A stretch of 51,536 bases of DNA from Clostridia bacterium (GTDB lineage: Bacteria > Bacillota > Clostridia > Oscillospirales > SIG627). Position 1 is the stretch's first letter, and every line of letters starts with the position of its first letter. The notes beneath the pieces are model-generated. The model had not been told where the DNA came from and made no database searches. It saw only the letters and a program-made list of their open reading frames with translations. The DNA lies in the NCBI GenBank assembly GCA_017520825.1, contig JAFXEX010000024.1, positions 1 to 51,536 on the forward strand, written 5' to 3'. Positions 24,330-32,502 of the stretch are shown here, in pieces. The position numbers and the translations under genes are program-made.

Positions 24330-25481
24330 TTAATTACTTATTGTGCATACGCAATGGGCTGATATACCGAGCTTTTCTCCGGTAAAGCCGAGATGCTCTT
24401 CTGTCGTAGCCTTTACGTTTACAAGAGAACCGTCAATTTTCAGCGTGCTTGCTATATTCTTGACCATCTCACAAATATACGGTGCAAGCTTTGGGGCTTG
24501 CGCAATAACCGTTGCGTCAATATTTGTCACGTAAAAGCCCTTTTCCTCTAATTTTTTGCCCACAGATTCAAGCAAAACAAGACTTGATATATCCTTGAAT
24601 TCACTTGAAGTATCGGGGAAGTGACGTCCTATATCTCCCATTCCTGCAGCGCCCAGCAAGGCGTCCATTATTGCATGAAGCAGTACGTCTGCGTCCGAAT
24701 GTCCCAGCAAGCCCGTTGAGTGAGGTATTTCGACACCGCCAAGAATAAGCTTTCTGTTTTCAACCAGCCTGTGAACGTCATATCCGTGTCCGACTCTTAT
24801 AACGGGGGCTACAAGCTTGGATTTCACCTCTTGTAAGTCCTTCTGTGTGGTAATTTTTGTGTTGTCGTTTTCCATAATATATAAATGCACCTTTTGACCT
24901 ATGGCTTCAACGATTGAGCAATCATCCGTATATTTGCTCATATCGTCAATTGAAGCCACGGCTTTTTTGTATATTTCTGTTTTGAAGGTCTGTGGCGTTG
25001 AAGCAAGAAACAATGCGTTTCTGTCAAGAGTATTGGTTATAATATTATTCTCGGCTTGCTTAACCGTGTCAACAACTTTTGAAACGGGGCATACTGCACC
25101 GTGTATAATCGCTTCCTCGATTATAGCATCAATATCTCTTGTGGATATTAAAGGTCTTGCCGCATCGTGAATTGCTACCACTTCGCTCTTTTCGTTAAGC
25201 GCATCAAGGGCATTTGACACAGATTCCTGACGCACCTTGCCACCCGGCACAACGGCTACAAGCTTGGGGTAGCGCTCTTTATATCGGTTAATTACGTCTA
25301 TTTCATCACTTTTGGCAGTTATTATTATTTCATCTACCTGCGCCGACTTGGAAAAAGCAGACAAGGAATACTCAATTACTGATTTTCCCGAAATATCAAT
25401 AAGCTGCTTTGAGACGTTCGAACACATTCTTGAGCTGCTACCTGCTGCAGCAATAATTACGCTGACGAAGGGCTTACACAT
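24330..25481 (-). CDS. ispDF: Bifunctional IspD-IspF (MEP isoprenoid pathway)
   Basis: The 383-residue product is a fusion. IspD (about 1-222) converts MEP to [18 protein letters not shown] is the nucleotide-binding start, followed by [10 protein letters not shown] and DDCSIVEA. IspF (about 226-383) makes MEc[12 protein letters not shown], the zinc-binding [19 protein letters not shown] and [11 protein letters not shown] are intact. Such fusions occur in several bacterial groups. The gene starts inside the end of typA (8-base overlap), so the two are co-transcribed. Both active sites look complete. Confidence 0.94.
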   Translation of the reverse strand: MCKPFVSVIIAAAGSSSRMCSNVSKQLIDISGKSVIEYSLSAFSKSAQVDEIIITAKSDEIDVINRYKERYPKLVAVVPGGKVRQESVSNALDALNEKSEVVAIHDAARPLISTRDIDAIIEEAIIHGAVCPVSKVVDTVKQAENNIITNTLDRNALFLASTPQTFKTEIYKKAVASIDDMSKYTDDCSIVEAIGQKVHLYIMENDNTKITTQKDLQEVKSKLVAPVIRVGHGYDVHRLVENRKLILGGVEIPHSTGLLGHSDADVLLHAIMDALLGAAGMGDIGRHFPDTSSEFKDISSLVLLESVGKKLEEKGFYVTNIDATVIAQAPKLAPYICEMVKNIASTLKIDGSLVNVKATTEEHLGFTGEKLGISAHCVCTISN

Positions 25482-27294
25482 TCTTTTTAGCCCTTGCCTT
25501 TGCTCTGAGCTCGGTGTTCAGAATTTTCTTTCTTAATCTGAGAGAGGTGGGAGTAACCTCAAGAAGCTCGTCGTCTGCAATAAACTCAATGCATTTTTCA
25601 AGGCTCATAATGCGAGGGGGCACGAGTCTCAATGCTTCGTCTGCACCGGTTGAACGAATTGCAGTAAGGTGCTTTTTCTTGCATACGTTTACTACAAGAT
25701 CGTCGGTCTCACTGCATTCACCCACGACCATACCCTCGTATACGTTGGTGTTAGTTCCAATAAACATTGCACCTCTGTCTTGGGCATTGAAAAGACCGTA
25801 TGAAGTAGCTGCGCCGTTTTCCCACGCTACAAGAGAGCCTCTTGTGCGCCTTGACATTTTTGCTTTCATAGGGCAATATCCTGCAAATGAGGAGTTAACT
25901 ATAGCAGTACCCTTGGTTAGCGTCATAAGCGCGTTTCTGCAACCTATAAGGCCACGGGAGGTAATAGAAAACTCAAGTCGTGTAAAGCCTGTGGTTGAAG
26001 GTGACATTTGAGTAAGCTCGCCCTTACGCTGAGAAACGTCGTCAATAACTGTTCCACAAAACTCGTCGGGCACTTCGATATAAAGAGTTTCATAGGGCTC
26101 GCAAAGAACACCGTCGATTTCTTCGGTTATTACGGAGGGAGTAGAAACCTCAAATTCGTATCCCTGACGTCTCATATTTTCAATCAGTACAGAAAGGTGA
26201 AGCTCTCCTCGTCCCGAAACCTTAAAGGTGTCGGCTGAATCGGTGTCCTCAACCTTTAAGCTGATATTTGACTCAAGCTCTCTGTAAAGTCTTTCACGCA
26301 GGTGGCGTGTTGTAACGAAGGTACCTTCCGTACCTGCGAAGGGGCTTGTATTTACAGAAATGTTAATGGAAAGAACGGGCTTGTCTATTTCAACAAAGGG
26401 GAGACCCTCGGGATGCTCGCTGTCGCATATCGTGTCGCCGATGTTGATGTCGGGTATACCCGAGATACATACAATTTCACCTGTTCCTGCTTCGGCAACG
26501 GCGTTTCTTTTAAGTCCGTCAAAGGTGTACAGATTGGCAATTTTCATTTTCTGAATAGCTCCGTCACGTCTGACAACCGAAACGAACTTCTTTTCAAAAA
26601 TATCTCCTCTTGCAATTCTGCCAACAGCTATACGTCCGGTGTATTCGTTAAAGTCGATGTTTGATACAACCATCTGAAAGGGCGCTTCTGCATCTCCCTT
26701 GGGGCAGGGGATATTGTTAACTATAATATCAAACAAAACCTTCAGATTTTCGCCCTTTACGTTGGGCTCAAGGGATGCCCAGCCGTCACGTCCCGATGCA
26801 TAAACTACGGGCATATCAAGCTGCTCTTCGGTTGCATCAAGGTCAATAAGAAGGTCGTATACTTCGTTTAAAACTTCCTTACATCTTGCATTCGGACGGT
26901 CTGCCTTGTTGATAACGATTATGGGAGAAAGTCCGAGGTCGAGAGATTTTTTAAGCACGGTTCTCGTTTGTGGCATACAACCCTCGAAGGCGTCAACCAG
27001 CAAAACAACGCCGTCAACCATAGAAAGACTTCTTTCTACTTCTCCTCCGAAGTCTGCGTGGCCGGGAGTATCAACTATGTTGATTTTATAGCCGTTATAA
27101 AAGAGAGAGGTGTTTTTTGCCAGAATGGTTATTCCTCTTTCCTTTTCAATGTCGTTTGAGTCCATTACTCTTTCGGCTACCTGTTCGTTTTCACGGAAGG
27201 TGCCGGTCTGCTTCAGCATTGCGTCTACAAGCGTAGTTTTTCCGTGGTCAACGTGCGCAATTATCGCAATATTTCTTAAACTTTCCTGATTCAT
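25474..27294 (-). CDS. typA: Ribosome-associated GTPase TypA/BipA
   Basis: The 606-residue translational GTPase has G1 AHVDHGKTT, a G2/switch I region ERGITI, G3 DTPGHADF and G4 NKADRP. It is followed by EF-Tu-like domain II, EF-G-like domains III and V, and the BipA-specific C-terminal domain ([20 protein letters not shown]). Length matches the family (about 605-615). It binds ribosomes and is involved in 50S assembly and stress adaptation. It is first in a typA-ispDF transcript. Confidence 0.95.
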   Translation of the reverse strand: MNQESLRNIAIIAHVDHGKTTLVDAMLKQTGTFRENEQVAERVMDSNDIEKERGITILAKNTSLFYNGYKINIVDTPGHADFGGEVERSLSMVDGVVLLVDAFEGCMPQTRTVLKKSLDLGLSPIIVINKADRPNARCKEVLNEVYDLLIDLDATEEQLDMPVVYASGRDGWASLEPNVKGENLKVLFDIIVNNIPCPKGDAEAPFQMVVSNIDFNEYTGRIAVGRIARGDIFEKKFVSVVRRDGAIQKMKIANLYTFDGLKRNAVAEAGTGEIVCISGIPDINIGDTICDSEHPEGLPFVEIDKPVLSINISVNTSPFAGTEGTFVTTRHLRERLYRELESNISLKVEDTDSADTFKVSGRGELHLSVLIENMRRQGYEFEVSTPSVITEEIDGVLCEPYETLYIEVPDEFCGTVIDDVSQRKGELTQMSPSTTGFTRLEFSITSRGLIGCRNALMTLTKGTAIVNSSFAGYCPMKAKMSRRTRGSLVAWENGAATSYGLFNAQDRGAMFIGTNTNVYEGMVVGECSETDDLVVNVCKKKHLTAIRSTGADEALRLVPPRIMSLEKCIEFIADDELLEVTPTSLRLRKKILNTELRAKARAKKNV

Positions 27295-27324
27295 ACAATT
27301 GCCTTTCTTGGAAAAATATATAGA

Positions 27325-27353
27325 ATTATATCATAAATTTATAAAAAACACAA
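27325..27353 (-). promoter_or_regulatory. Promoter of typA-ispDF
   Basis: On the minus strand TTGTGT (27353-27348), 17 bases and an extended -10, TGA TATAAT (ending 27325), 30 bases before the typA start. Confidence 0.7.
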
Positions 27354-27359
27354 TAAGTT

Positions 27360-28010
27360 TTACTGTGCAATCGACCAGACGTAAACGGATTTTGCGCCAC
27401 ACTGTCTGAGCATTTTCGCACATTCATTCACAGTTGAGCCCGTGGTGACAACGTCGTCAACAAGTAACACTCTTTTTCCGGTCAGGTTTTCCTTGCAACG
27501 GAATTTGCCCTCAACGTTTTTAGAGCGTGCCGAGGATTTAAGAGATTTTTGCTCAAGTGAAAATCCTTTTCTTTTTAAGAGCTTACTGCAGGGAATATCC
27601 GTTTGCTCCGAAATTGCCATTGCTAATTCTTCTGCTTGATCAAAGCCGTAAAGCCTCACTAAACCTGGGCGTCTGGGAGTAAAGGTAACAACGTCAAGCT
27701 GACCGAGTAAATTATGCTTTTTCAGGCTTTCTTTCCCACGCTTACCAATGAATTTAAGGAATTCCTTATTTGCAACGTACTTCGTGTGACTTATAACGTT
27801 CTTTACGTACCAATTTTTGTATCGGTAGTAAAAATATGACCGTTCAATATACTGACTCTTATTTTCACCGGCAACGTCCATTACTCTTTTTGCCAATTCC
27901 TCGTAACACTCATTACAGAAAACCGAATTGTCGCTGATGTCAAGTATTTTCTTGCAACAGGCACAAGAGGGTGGGCAAATAAGCCTTTTAACGTATTCTA
28001 AAAACTTCAT
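27360..28010 (-). CDS. comF: ComF family phosphoribosyltransferase-like protein
   Basis: This 216-residue ComF-type protein has an N-terminal zinc-ribbon with cysteine pairs CPPSCACC and FCNEC (about 12-35) and a C-terminal PRT domain with VLLVDDVVTTGSTVNECA (about 177-194). ComF assists single-stranded DNA processing in competence. It overlaps recD2 by four bases (ATGA), and a comEC homologue is present at 8708, so DNA uptake genes exist at two sites in this window. Confidence 0.92.
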   Translation of the reverse strand: MKFLEYVKRLICPPSCACCKKILDISDNSVFCNECYEELAKRVMDVAGENKSQYIERSYFYYRYKNWYVKNVISHTKYVANKEFLKFIGKRGKESLKKHNLLGQLDVVTFTPRRPGLVRLYGFDQAEELAMAISEQTDIPCSKLLKRKGFSLEQKSLKSSARSKNVEGKFRCKENLTGKRVLLVDDVVTTGSTVNECAKMLRQCGAKSVYVWSIAQ

Positions 28011-30256
28011 ACTTTTGCTTTCAAAAATTTTGTAAGTCCCGTAAAGCGCTTTGAGTCGGTGTTGTTATCAACCATTCGCATTACCACTTCCTTTGAGCCA
28101 ACGATAATGACCATTTTCTGCGCACGCGTTATTGCCGTGTACAAAAGGTTTCGCGTCATAAGCAGTGGCATTGCAGAAAATACGGGGATAATAACCACGG
28201 GGTATTCGCTTCCCTGACTTTTGTGTATCGTTACTGCGTAAGCGTGTTCTATTTCTTCAAGGTTGTGCAGGTCGTAAACAACGGTTTTGCCATCGAAATT
28301 AATTGTAATTTTTTCATCAATTGGGTCAATTTTTTCAACAACGCCAATGTCACCGTTAAAAACTCCTACACCTTCCTCGCTGTCACCAAAAAATCCGATT
28401 TTGGACCAGGTGACGTCGTAGTTGTTCTTGGTCTGCATTACTCTGTCACCTTCACGCAGAATAAAGTCTCGCACCTTCAATTGACTCTTTTCCGACGACG
28501 GAGGATTTTTAATGGACTGTAGCAGTCTGTTCAGATTGATAGAACCGCACTCACTTTTCTTGGTAGGGCAGAGCACCTGAATATTGTCGGTTATGTCCTC
28601 TCCGTACTTCAACGGGAGCCTTTTTGCATAAAGCTCTGAAATAGTTGAGGCTACCTTTGTAGCACTGTCTCTCTGCATAAAAAAGAAATCCTGCGTTTTA
28701 TTTGAAAAGTCGGGGTATTTGCCGTTATTTATAGAGTGAGCATTTAAAACTATAGAGCTTCCGTCTTCCTGCCTGAATATCTCGTTAAGCGTTCCCACCT
28801 TAAATACGTTTGAAGAGATTACGTCCTTTAAGATATTGCCACTTCCAACACTTGGCAGCTGACTTGAGTCGCCTATCAGGAGCAGTCTGGTGGAAGGACG
28901 GATAGCACGAAGCAGTGAGAAGAACAGATTTGCATCTATCATTGATGCCTCGTCAATGATTACTGCATCTGCTTCAAGTGGGTTTGACTCGTCACGGGTA
29001 AAGCTTAGCTCCTCATCATTTTCGGTATACTCAAATTCCAGAAGTCTGTGAATGGTCTTTGCTTCACAAGAGGTGGACTCCGACATTCTTTTTGCTGCTC
29101 TTCCCGTGGGGGCTGCGAGCACGTATTTAAGGCCCATATTCATATAAATCTTGATTATTGCTCTGATTATAGTTGTTTTTCCCGTTCCCGGACCACCTGT
29201 TAGAACGAATACTGAATTGTTTAAAGCCGAAGCGATAGCGTTTTTTTGTAAGGGTGCATACTTTATGTTTTCTATTTCTTCAACATCTGATATTATTTTT
29301 TCAATATCCGTAAAGCCGTTTTGAGCCTCGAAGCGTGACAACAGTGTAAGCTTGTCTGCAATACTTCTTTCAATATGGTAGTTCAAAGGAAGATATATAG
29401 CTGCTTTGTCTATATTGGAGGCAAAATCCATTTTCTCAAAATCGTAGGCAAGCAGAAGCTTTCTTGCTATCATACTTTCTATACATTCCCTGATTCTTTC
29501 GGGAGAAACCCCTAAAAGCTTAGAAGAATAAGCGCAAAGCTTTTCCTGAGGAAGATATAAATTTCCCGATGCAGCAGAATCCTGCTTAAGAGCGTATAAA
29601 ATACCGGCTTCGATTCTTTCTGCAGAATCCTTGGGGCTACCGAAGGAGGAGGCGACCTTATCTGCTTTTTCAAAGCCTATGCCGTTGATTTCATTGCAGA
29701 GGACGTAGGGATTGCTTTTTACTATGTCAATAGACGCACTGCCCCAACGCTTGTAAATTTTAGAGGTCAGCGAAGGTCCAAAATAATCGGAAAAGAACAT
29801 CATAACGTTTCTTATTCCGAATTGAGAATTGAATGCAACTGAAATTTCACGGGCTCTGCTTTTTGATATTCCCTTTATTTCACTTAAAAGCTCGGGTGAT
29901 GATTCAAGTATCTGAAAAGCGTCGTCTCCAAATCTGTCCATAATGCGTTCGGCAGTTTTGGGACCAATTCCTTTTATTGCCCCCGATGCCAGATATTTGA
30001 GCATGGCGTCGGAATCGCTTGGAACGGTTTTTTCAAATGACAACACTTTAAACTGCTTTCCGTAGGTTTGATGATTGCTCCATTGCCCCGAGATTTTAAT
30101 TTTCTCACCAACGTATAATCCGGGAATTATTCCCGTAGCCGTTTCCAGAGAGTCTTCCGTTTCAAATTCAAATACTGTATATCCGTTGGCTTCGTTTTGG
30201 TAAATGACGTCGGAAACCTCAACGGACAGAGTTTCAAAGTTATTTTCGTTGCTCAT
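28007..30256 (-). CDS. recD2: RecD2-type ATP-dependent DNA helicase
   Basis: The 749-residue SF1 helicase has an N-terminal OB-like domain (about 8-90) and helix-hairpin-helix repeats (about 95-190, GAIKGIGPKTAERI and NGIGFEKADKVA), typical of RecD2. The motor follows: Walker A GGPGTGKTT, AAPTGRAAKRM (motif Ia), Walker B VIIDEASMID, motif III LLLIGDSSQLPSVGSG and motif VI-region VTIHKSQGSEYP...YTAITRA. RecD2 acts in mismatch and replication repair without RecBC. ATG 30256 is preferred to upstream TTG/GTG because GGTGG lies about 8 bases before it. Confidence 0.94.
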   Translation of the reverse strand: MSNENNFETLSVEVSDVIYQNEANGYTVFEFETEDSLETATGIIPGLYVGEKIKISGQWSNHQTYGKQFKVLSFEKTVPSDSDAMLKYLASGAIKGIGPKTAERIMDRFGDDAFQILESSPELLSEIKGISKSRAREISVAFNSQFGIRNVMMFFSDYFGPSLTSKIYKRWGSASIDIVKSNPYVLCNEINGIGFEKADKVASSFGSPKDSAERIEAGILYALKQDSAASGNLYLPQEKLCAYSSKLLGVSPERIRECIESMIARKLLLAYDFEKMDFASNIDKAAIYLPLNYHIERSIADKLTLLSRFEAQNGFTDIEKIISDVEEIENIKYAPLQKNAIASALNNSVFVLTGGPGTGKTTIIRAIIKIYMNMGLKYVLAAPTGRAAKRMSESTSCEAKTIHRLLEFEYTENDEELSFTRDESNPLEADAVIIDEASMIDANLFFSLLRAIRPSTRLLLIGDSSQLPSVGSGNILKDVISSNVFKVGTLNEIFRQEDGSSIVLNAHSINNGKYPDFSNKTQDFFFMQRDSATKVASTISELYAKRLPLKYGEDITDNIQVLCPTKKSECGSINLNRLLQSIKNPPSSEKSQLKVRDFILREGDRVMQTKNNYDVTWSKIGFFGDSEEGVGVFNGDIGVVEKIDPIDEKITINFDGKTVVYDLHNLEEIEHAYAVTIHKSQGSEYPVVIIPVFSAMPLLMTRNLLYTAITRAQKMVIIVGSKEVVMRMVDNNTDSKRFTGLTKFLKAKV

Positions 30257-30282
30257 TAAATTTTCCACCAATCATAACTAAA

Positions 30283-30310
30283 CGAGAAAATGTAATAGCA
30301 CATTTTCTCG
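30283..30310 (-). terminator. Probable terminator of metK
   Basis: CGAGAAAATGT and ACATTTTCTCG pair perfectly over 11 bases around AATAGC; the T tract on the minus strand is weak (TTTAGTT). It lies between the metK end and the recD2 start. Confidence 0.6.
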
Positions 30311-30321
30311 CTTGTTTTGAA

Positions 30322-30963
30322 TTATATCTTTGAGGCGAGTGTGCCTGCAATGTCGGTGTTTTCCCACTTTACACCCAGGTCCTCTCGTCCCATATGTCCA
30401 TATGCGGCAAGCTGCTTGTAAATAGGAGATCTGAGGTCGAATCTATTTATGATAGAAGAGGGCTTCAGATCAACCGCGTCGGTAAGCAAACGGCTTATTT
30501 CGTCATCGCTTATAACACCTGTATTGAAGGTATCAACCATAACTGAAACAGGGTCTGCCACACCGATAGCGTATGCAATTTGAATTTCACACTTTTTAGC
30601 AAGCTTTGAAGCCACAACGTTCTTTGCCAGATATCTGGCGGCATAAGCTGCAGAACGGTCAACCTTTGTGGGGTCCTTTCCGGAGAAAGCACCACCACCG
30701 TGTCTTGAATATCCACCGTATGTATCAACAATAATTTTTCTACCTGTAAGTCCTGTGTCTCCGCAAGGGCCACCTATAACGAATCTTCCGGTAGGATTAA
30801 TAAAAATCTTTGTGTTATCATCAATTAATGAAGAGGGGATGGTAGGCTTAATAACCTTTTCAATAATGTCGGCACGAAGCTTATCTGTATCAACGTAAGG
30901 GGAGTGCTGGGTAGAAAGCACAACCGTATCAACTCTTACGGGCTTGCCGTCGTCGTATTCCAC
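30322..30963 (-). pseudogene. metK: metK, C-terminal part (frameshifted; S-adenosylmethionine synthetase)
   Basis: This 213-codon frame encodes the last part of Met[22 protein letters not shown], then the [21 protein letters not shown] and [22 protein letters not shown] signatures, ending in a typical C-terminus. The frame is open upstream to codons for [11 protein letters not shown] (from 30996), which belong directly after NGEM of the N-terminal part. It therefore has no real start of its own; the GTG at 30963 is an internal Val codon. Together with 30936-31457 it makes one gene of about 378 residues interrupted by a single-base loss near 30997. Confidence 0.85.
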
Positions 30964-31457
30964 CGTAACCTGCGTTTTTCCGTCGGGTCTGAGGTAATCA
31001 TCTCTCCGTTCTTTCTTACCTTGGTGAGCTTCTTTGCAAGCTTGTGAGCAAGAGAAATAGGTAAGGGCATAAGCTCGGGGGTCTCATCGCAAGCAAAGCC
31101 AAACATCATTCCCTGGTCACCGGCGCCGTCAAGGTCAACTCCCATTGCAATATCGGGGGACTGCTCGTGTATAGAGTTTATTACTGCGCAGGTATCGCAG
31201 TCAAAGCCGTATTTTGCTCTGTCATAACCAATTTCACGAATCGTCTCTCTTACGATTGTCTGTACGTCAATCGAAGCAGTTGTGGTTATTTCGCCCATTA
31301 CTGTAACGAGACCTGTGGTGGCAGTTGTTTCACAAGCAACGCGCGCCATTTTGTCCTGAGATAAAATGTTGTCAAGCACAGCGTCTGAAATTTGGTCACA
31401 GATTTTATCGGGATGTCCTTCCGTTACGGATTCTGAAGTAAATAAGTATTTTGCCAT
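30936..31457 (-). pseudogene. metK: metK, N-terminal part (frameshifted; S-adenosylmethionine synthetase)
   Basis: This part encodes MetK from its true start ([24 protein letters not shown]) through the ATP-binding and hexapeptide region [12 protein letters not shown] to [10 protein letters not shown]. After that the frame departs from the family and reads [13 protein letters not shown] before a stop. MetK makes SAM from methionine and ATP and is normally essential. The break is a one-base deletion between codon ATG (31001-30999) and TAC (30996-30994). It starts 16 bases after the small exporter gene and is probably co-transcribed with it. Either a sequencing or assembly error or a real mutation is possible. 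Confidence 0.85.
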
Positions 31458-31473
31458 TTTAAACTCCTGTATT

Positions 31474-31956
31474 TTAAAAAAGTGCTTTTATTATATCAAA
31501 TAGGCCGTAGGATATAAATCCCATAATAAGACCACTGGTAACTACGCCCAAAAAGATAATAGGAAAAGCTTTTTTGAGCTTCATTTCTAATATCGTAGCA
31601 ATAACTGCGCCCGTCCACGCGCCTGTGCCGGGACAAGGGATAGCAACGAAAATATATAAGCCCCAGGTAGCGTATTTTTGAATTTTGTCTGCGTGCTTTA
31701 CGGCTTTGTCGTGAACCTTAGTTAGTAAAGGTCCGATGAATCTAACGTTTCTGAAAAGCTTTAAAAAATAGCCAAAGAACAAAATTATAAATGGAACGGG
31801 AATCATATTTCCGATAAGTGCTACGGGGTATGCTTCCAAAAAAGTAATCTGAGGCGTTGTATTGATTGCAGCTGCAAAGGGAATAGAGCCTCTCAACTCA
31901 ACCACGGGAAGCATTGAGATCAGAAAAGTAATCAAAAATGCTTTTAAGCGTGACAT
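31474..31956 (-). CDS. Small multi-drug export family protein (COG2426)
   Basis: This 160-residue membrane protein has four or five helices: [14 protein letters not shown] near 14-27 is the family hallmark, followed by [20 protein letters not shown] and [16 protein letters not shown]. The family name comes from limited export phenotypes; the true substrate is unknown. ATG 31956 is used because GGAGG sits 6 bases upstream; the frame opening at 31968 starts inside that ribosome site. It is followed by metK in the same direction. Confidence 0.88.
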   Translation of the reverse strand: MSRLKAFLITFLISMLPVVELRGSIPFAAAINTTPQITFLEAYPVALIGNMIPVPFIILFFGYFLKLFRNVRFIGPLLTKVHDKAVKHADKIQKYATWGLYIFVAIPCPGTGAWTGAVIATILEMKLKKAFPIIFLGVVTSGLIMGFISYGLFDIIKALF

Positions 31957-32059
31957 TTCGTCCTCCAAGTTTTATTTCTAATATTATATATCATTTTACA
32001 ATTTTTTTCAATATGTTATTTAATATTTGCAGAATTATTTAATATTTTCTTAAAAACTA

Positions 32060-32087
32060 TTGACATTTCAAAAAAATTGAGTATAAT
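32060..32087 (+). promoter_or_regulatory. Promoter of tRNA-Leu
   Basis: TTGACA (32060-32065), a 16-base spacer and TATAAT (32082-32087), 31 bases before the mature tRNA 5' end. Confidence 0.8.
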
Positions 32088-32118
32088 AGATAACGTTGCT
32101 GGGAATACCCTGCAATAT

Positions 32119-32201
32119 GCGAGAGTGGCGAAATTGGCAGACGCGCACGTTTGAGGGGCGTGTGGTTATCCGTACGGGTTCAAGTCCCGTCTCTCGCACC
32201 A
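32119..32201 (+). tRNA. tRNA-Leu(GAG)
   Basis: An 83-base class II tRNA with acceptor stem GCGAGAG/CTCTCGC, a D arm with AAATTGGCAGACGCG, anticodon stem CACGT/GCGTG with loop TTGAGGG (anticodon GAG), a short variable arm (TGGTTATCCGT), T arm ACGGG-TTCAAGT-CCCGT and encoded CCA. Confidence 0.93.
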
Positions 32202-32268
32202 AAACAAACAGACACCCAATCGGGTGTTTTTTTGTTTTTGTAGATAATGGGTGGGACTTGAACCCTAA
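32180..32268 (+). repeat. tRNA-Leu 3'-end/terminator module, copy 1
   Basis: The module comprises the tRNA T-arm to CCA (32180-32201), the terminator, then TAGATAAT and GGGACTTGAACCCTAA (32241-32268). The last part contains the reverse complement of the T-arm sequence GGGTTCAAGTCCC. Positions 32180-32217 are identical to 32363-32400. Confidence 0.8.
32211..32236 (+). terminator. Terminator of tRNA-Leu
   Basis: ACACCC and GGGTGT pair around AATC, followed by TTTTTTTGTTTTT, 10 bases after the tRNA. Confidence 0.8.
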
Positions 32269-32287
32269 GAGGGGACAAAGCGTGAAG

Positions 32288-32310
32288 AAAACAGTCCAGT
32301 GGACTGTTTT
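32288..32310 (+). terminator. Hairpin in the spacer between the two modules
   Basis: AAAACAGTCC and GGACTGTTTT pair perfectly around AGT and end in TTTTTA, so it has terminator form although no gene precedes it. It lies inside the spacer that separates the two tRNA-Leu modules. Confidence 0.55.
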
Positions 32311-32362
32311 TAGCTTTGTGTCTGAGGGCTATGCCCGAAGAGCGAGCAGGCAGAAGCCTGCG

Positions 32363-32450
32363 TCAAGTCCCGTCTCTCGCACCAAAACAAACAGACACCC
32401 AAAGGGTGTCTGTTTTGCTTTGTAGATAATAGGGGGGACTTGAACCCTAA
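32363..32450 (+). repeat. tRNA-Leu 3'-end/terminator module, copy 2 (no tRNA body)
   Basis: The first 38 bases are identical to 32180-32217 (T-arm 3' side, acceptor, CCA and start of the terminator). The hairpin ACACCC-AAA-GGGTGT follows, and then TAGATAAT with GGGACTTGAACCCTAA, matching copy 1 at 26 of 28 positions. The rest of the tRNA is absent. The 32202-32502 gap contains only these modules and hairpins; no gene is supported. Confidence 0.8.
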
Positions 32451-32483
32451 AAAGCACCACAGATTCTTTCTGTGGTGCTTTTT
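32449..32483 (-). terminator. Terminator of the last array gene
   Basis: AAAAAGCACCACAG and CTGTGGTGCTTTTT form a perfect 14-base stem around a 7-base loop, with T runs on both strands, 20 bases beyond the stop of the minus-strand gene. Confidence 0.88.
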
Positions 32484-32502
32484 GTCTTATGGTTGTAATA
32501 TC

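Noticed and set aside
31957..32118. SAM riboswitch ahead of the exporter/metK transcript
   Set aside because: The region is AT-rich and only about 160 bases. It contains no conserved SAM-I core elements or four-way junction, and holds the divergent tRNA promoter.
32096..32425. 109-codon + strand frame covering tRNA-Leu and its repeat
   Set aside because: It overlaps the tRNA and two terminator modules; repeated peptide segments simply mirror the repeated DNA.
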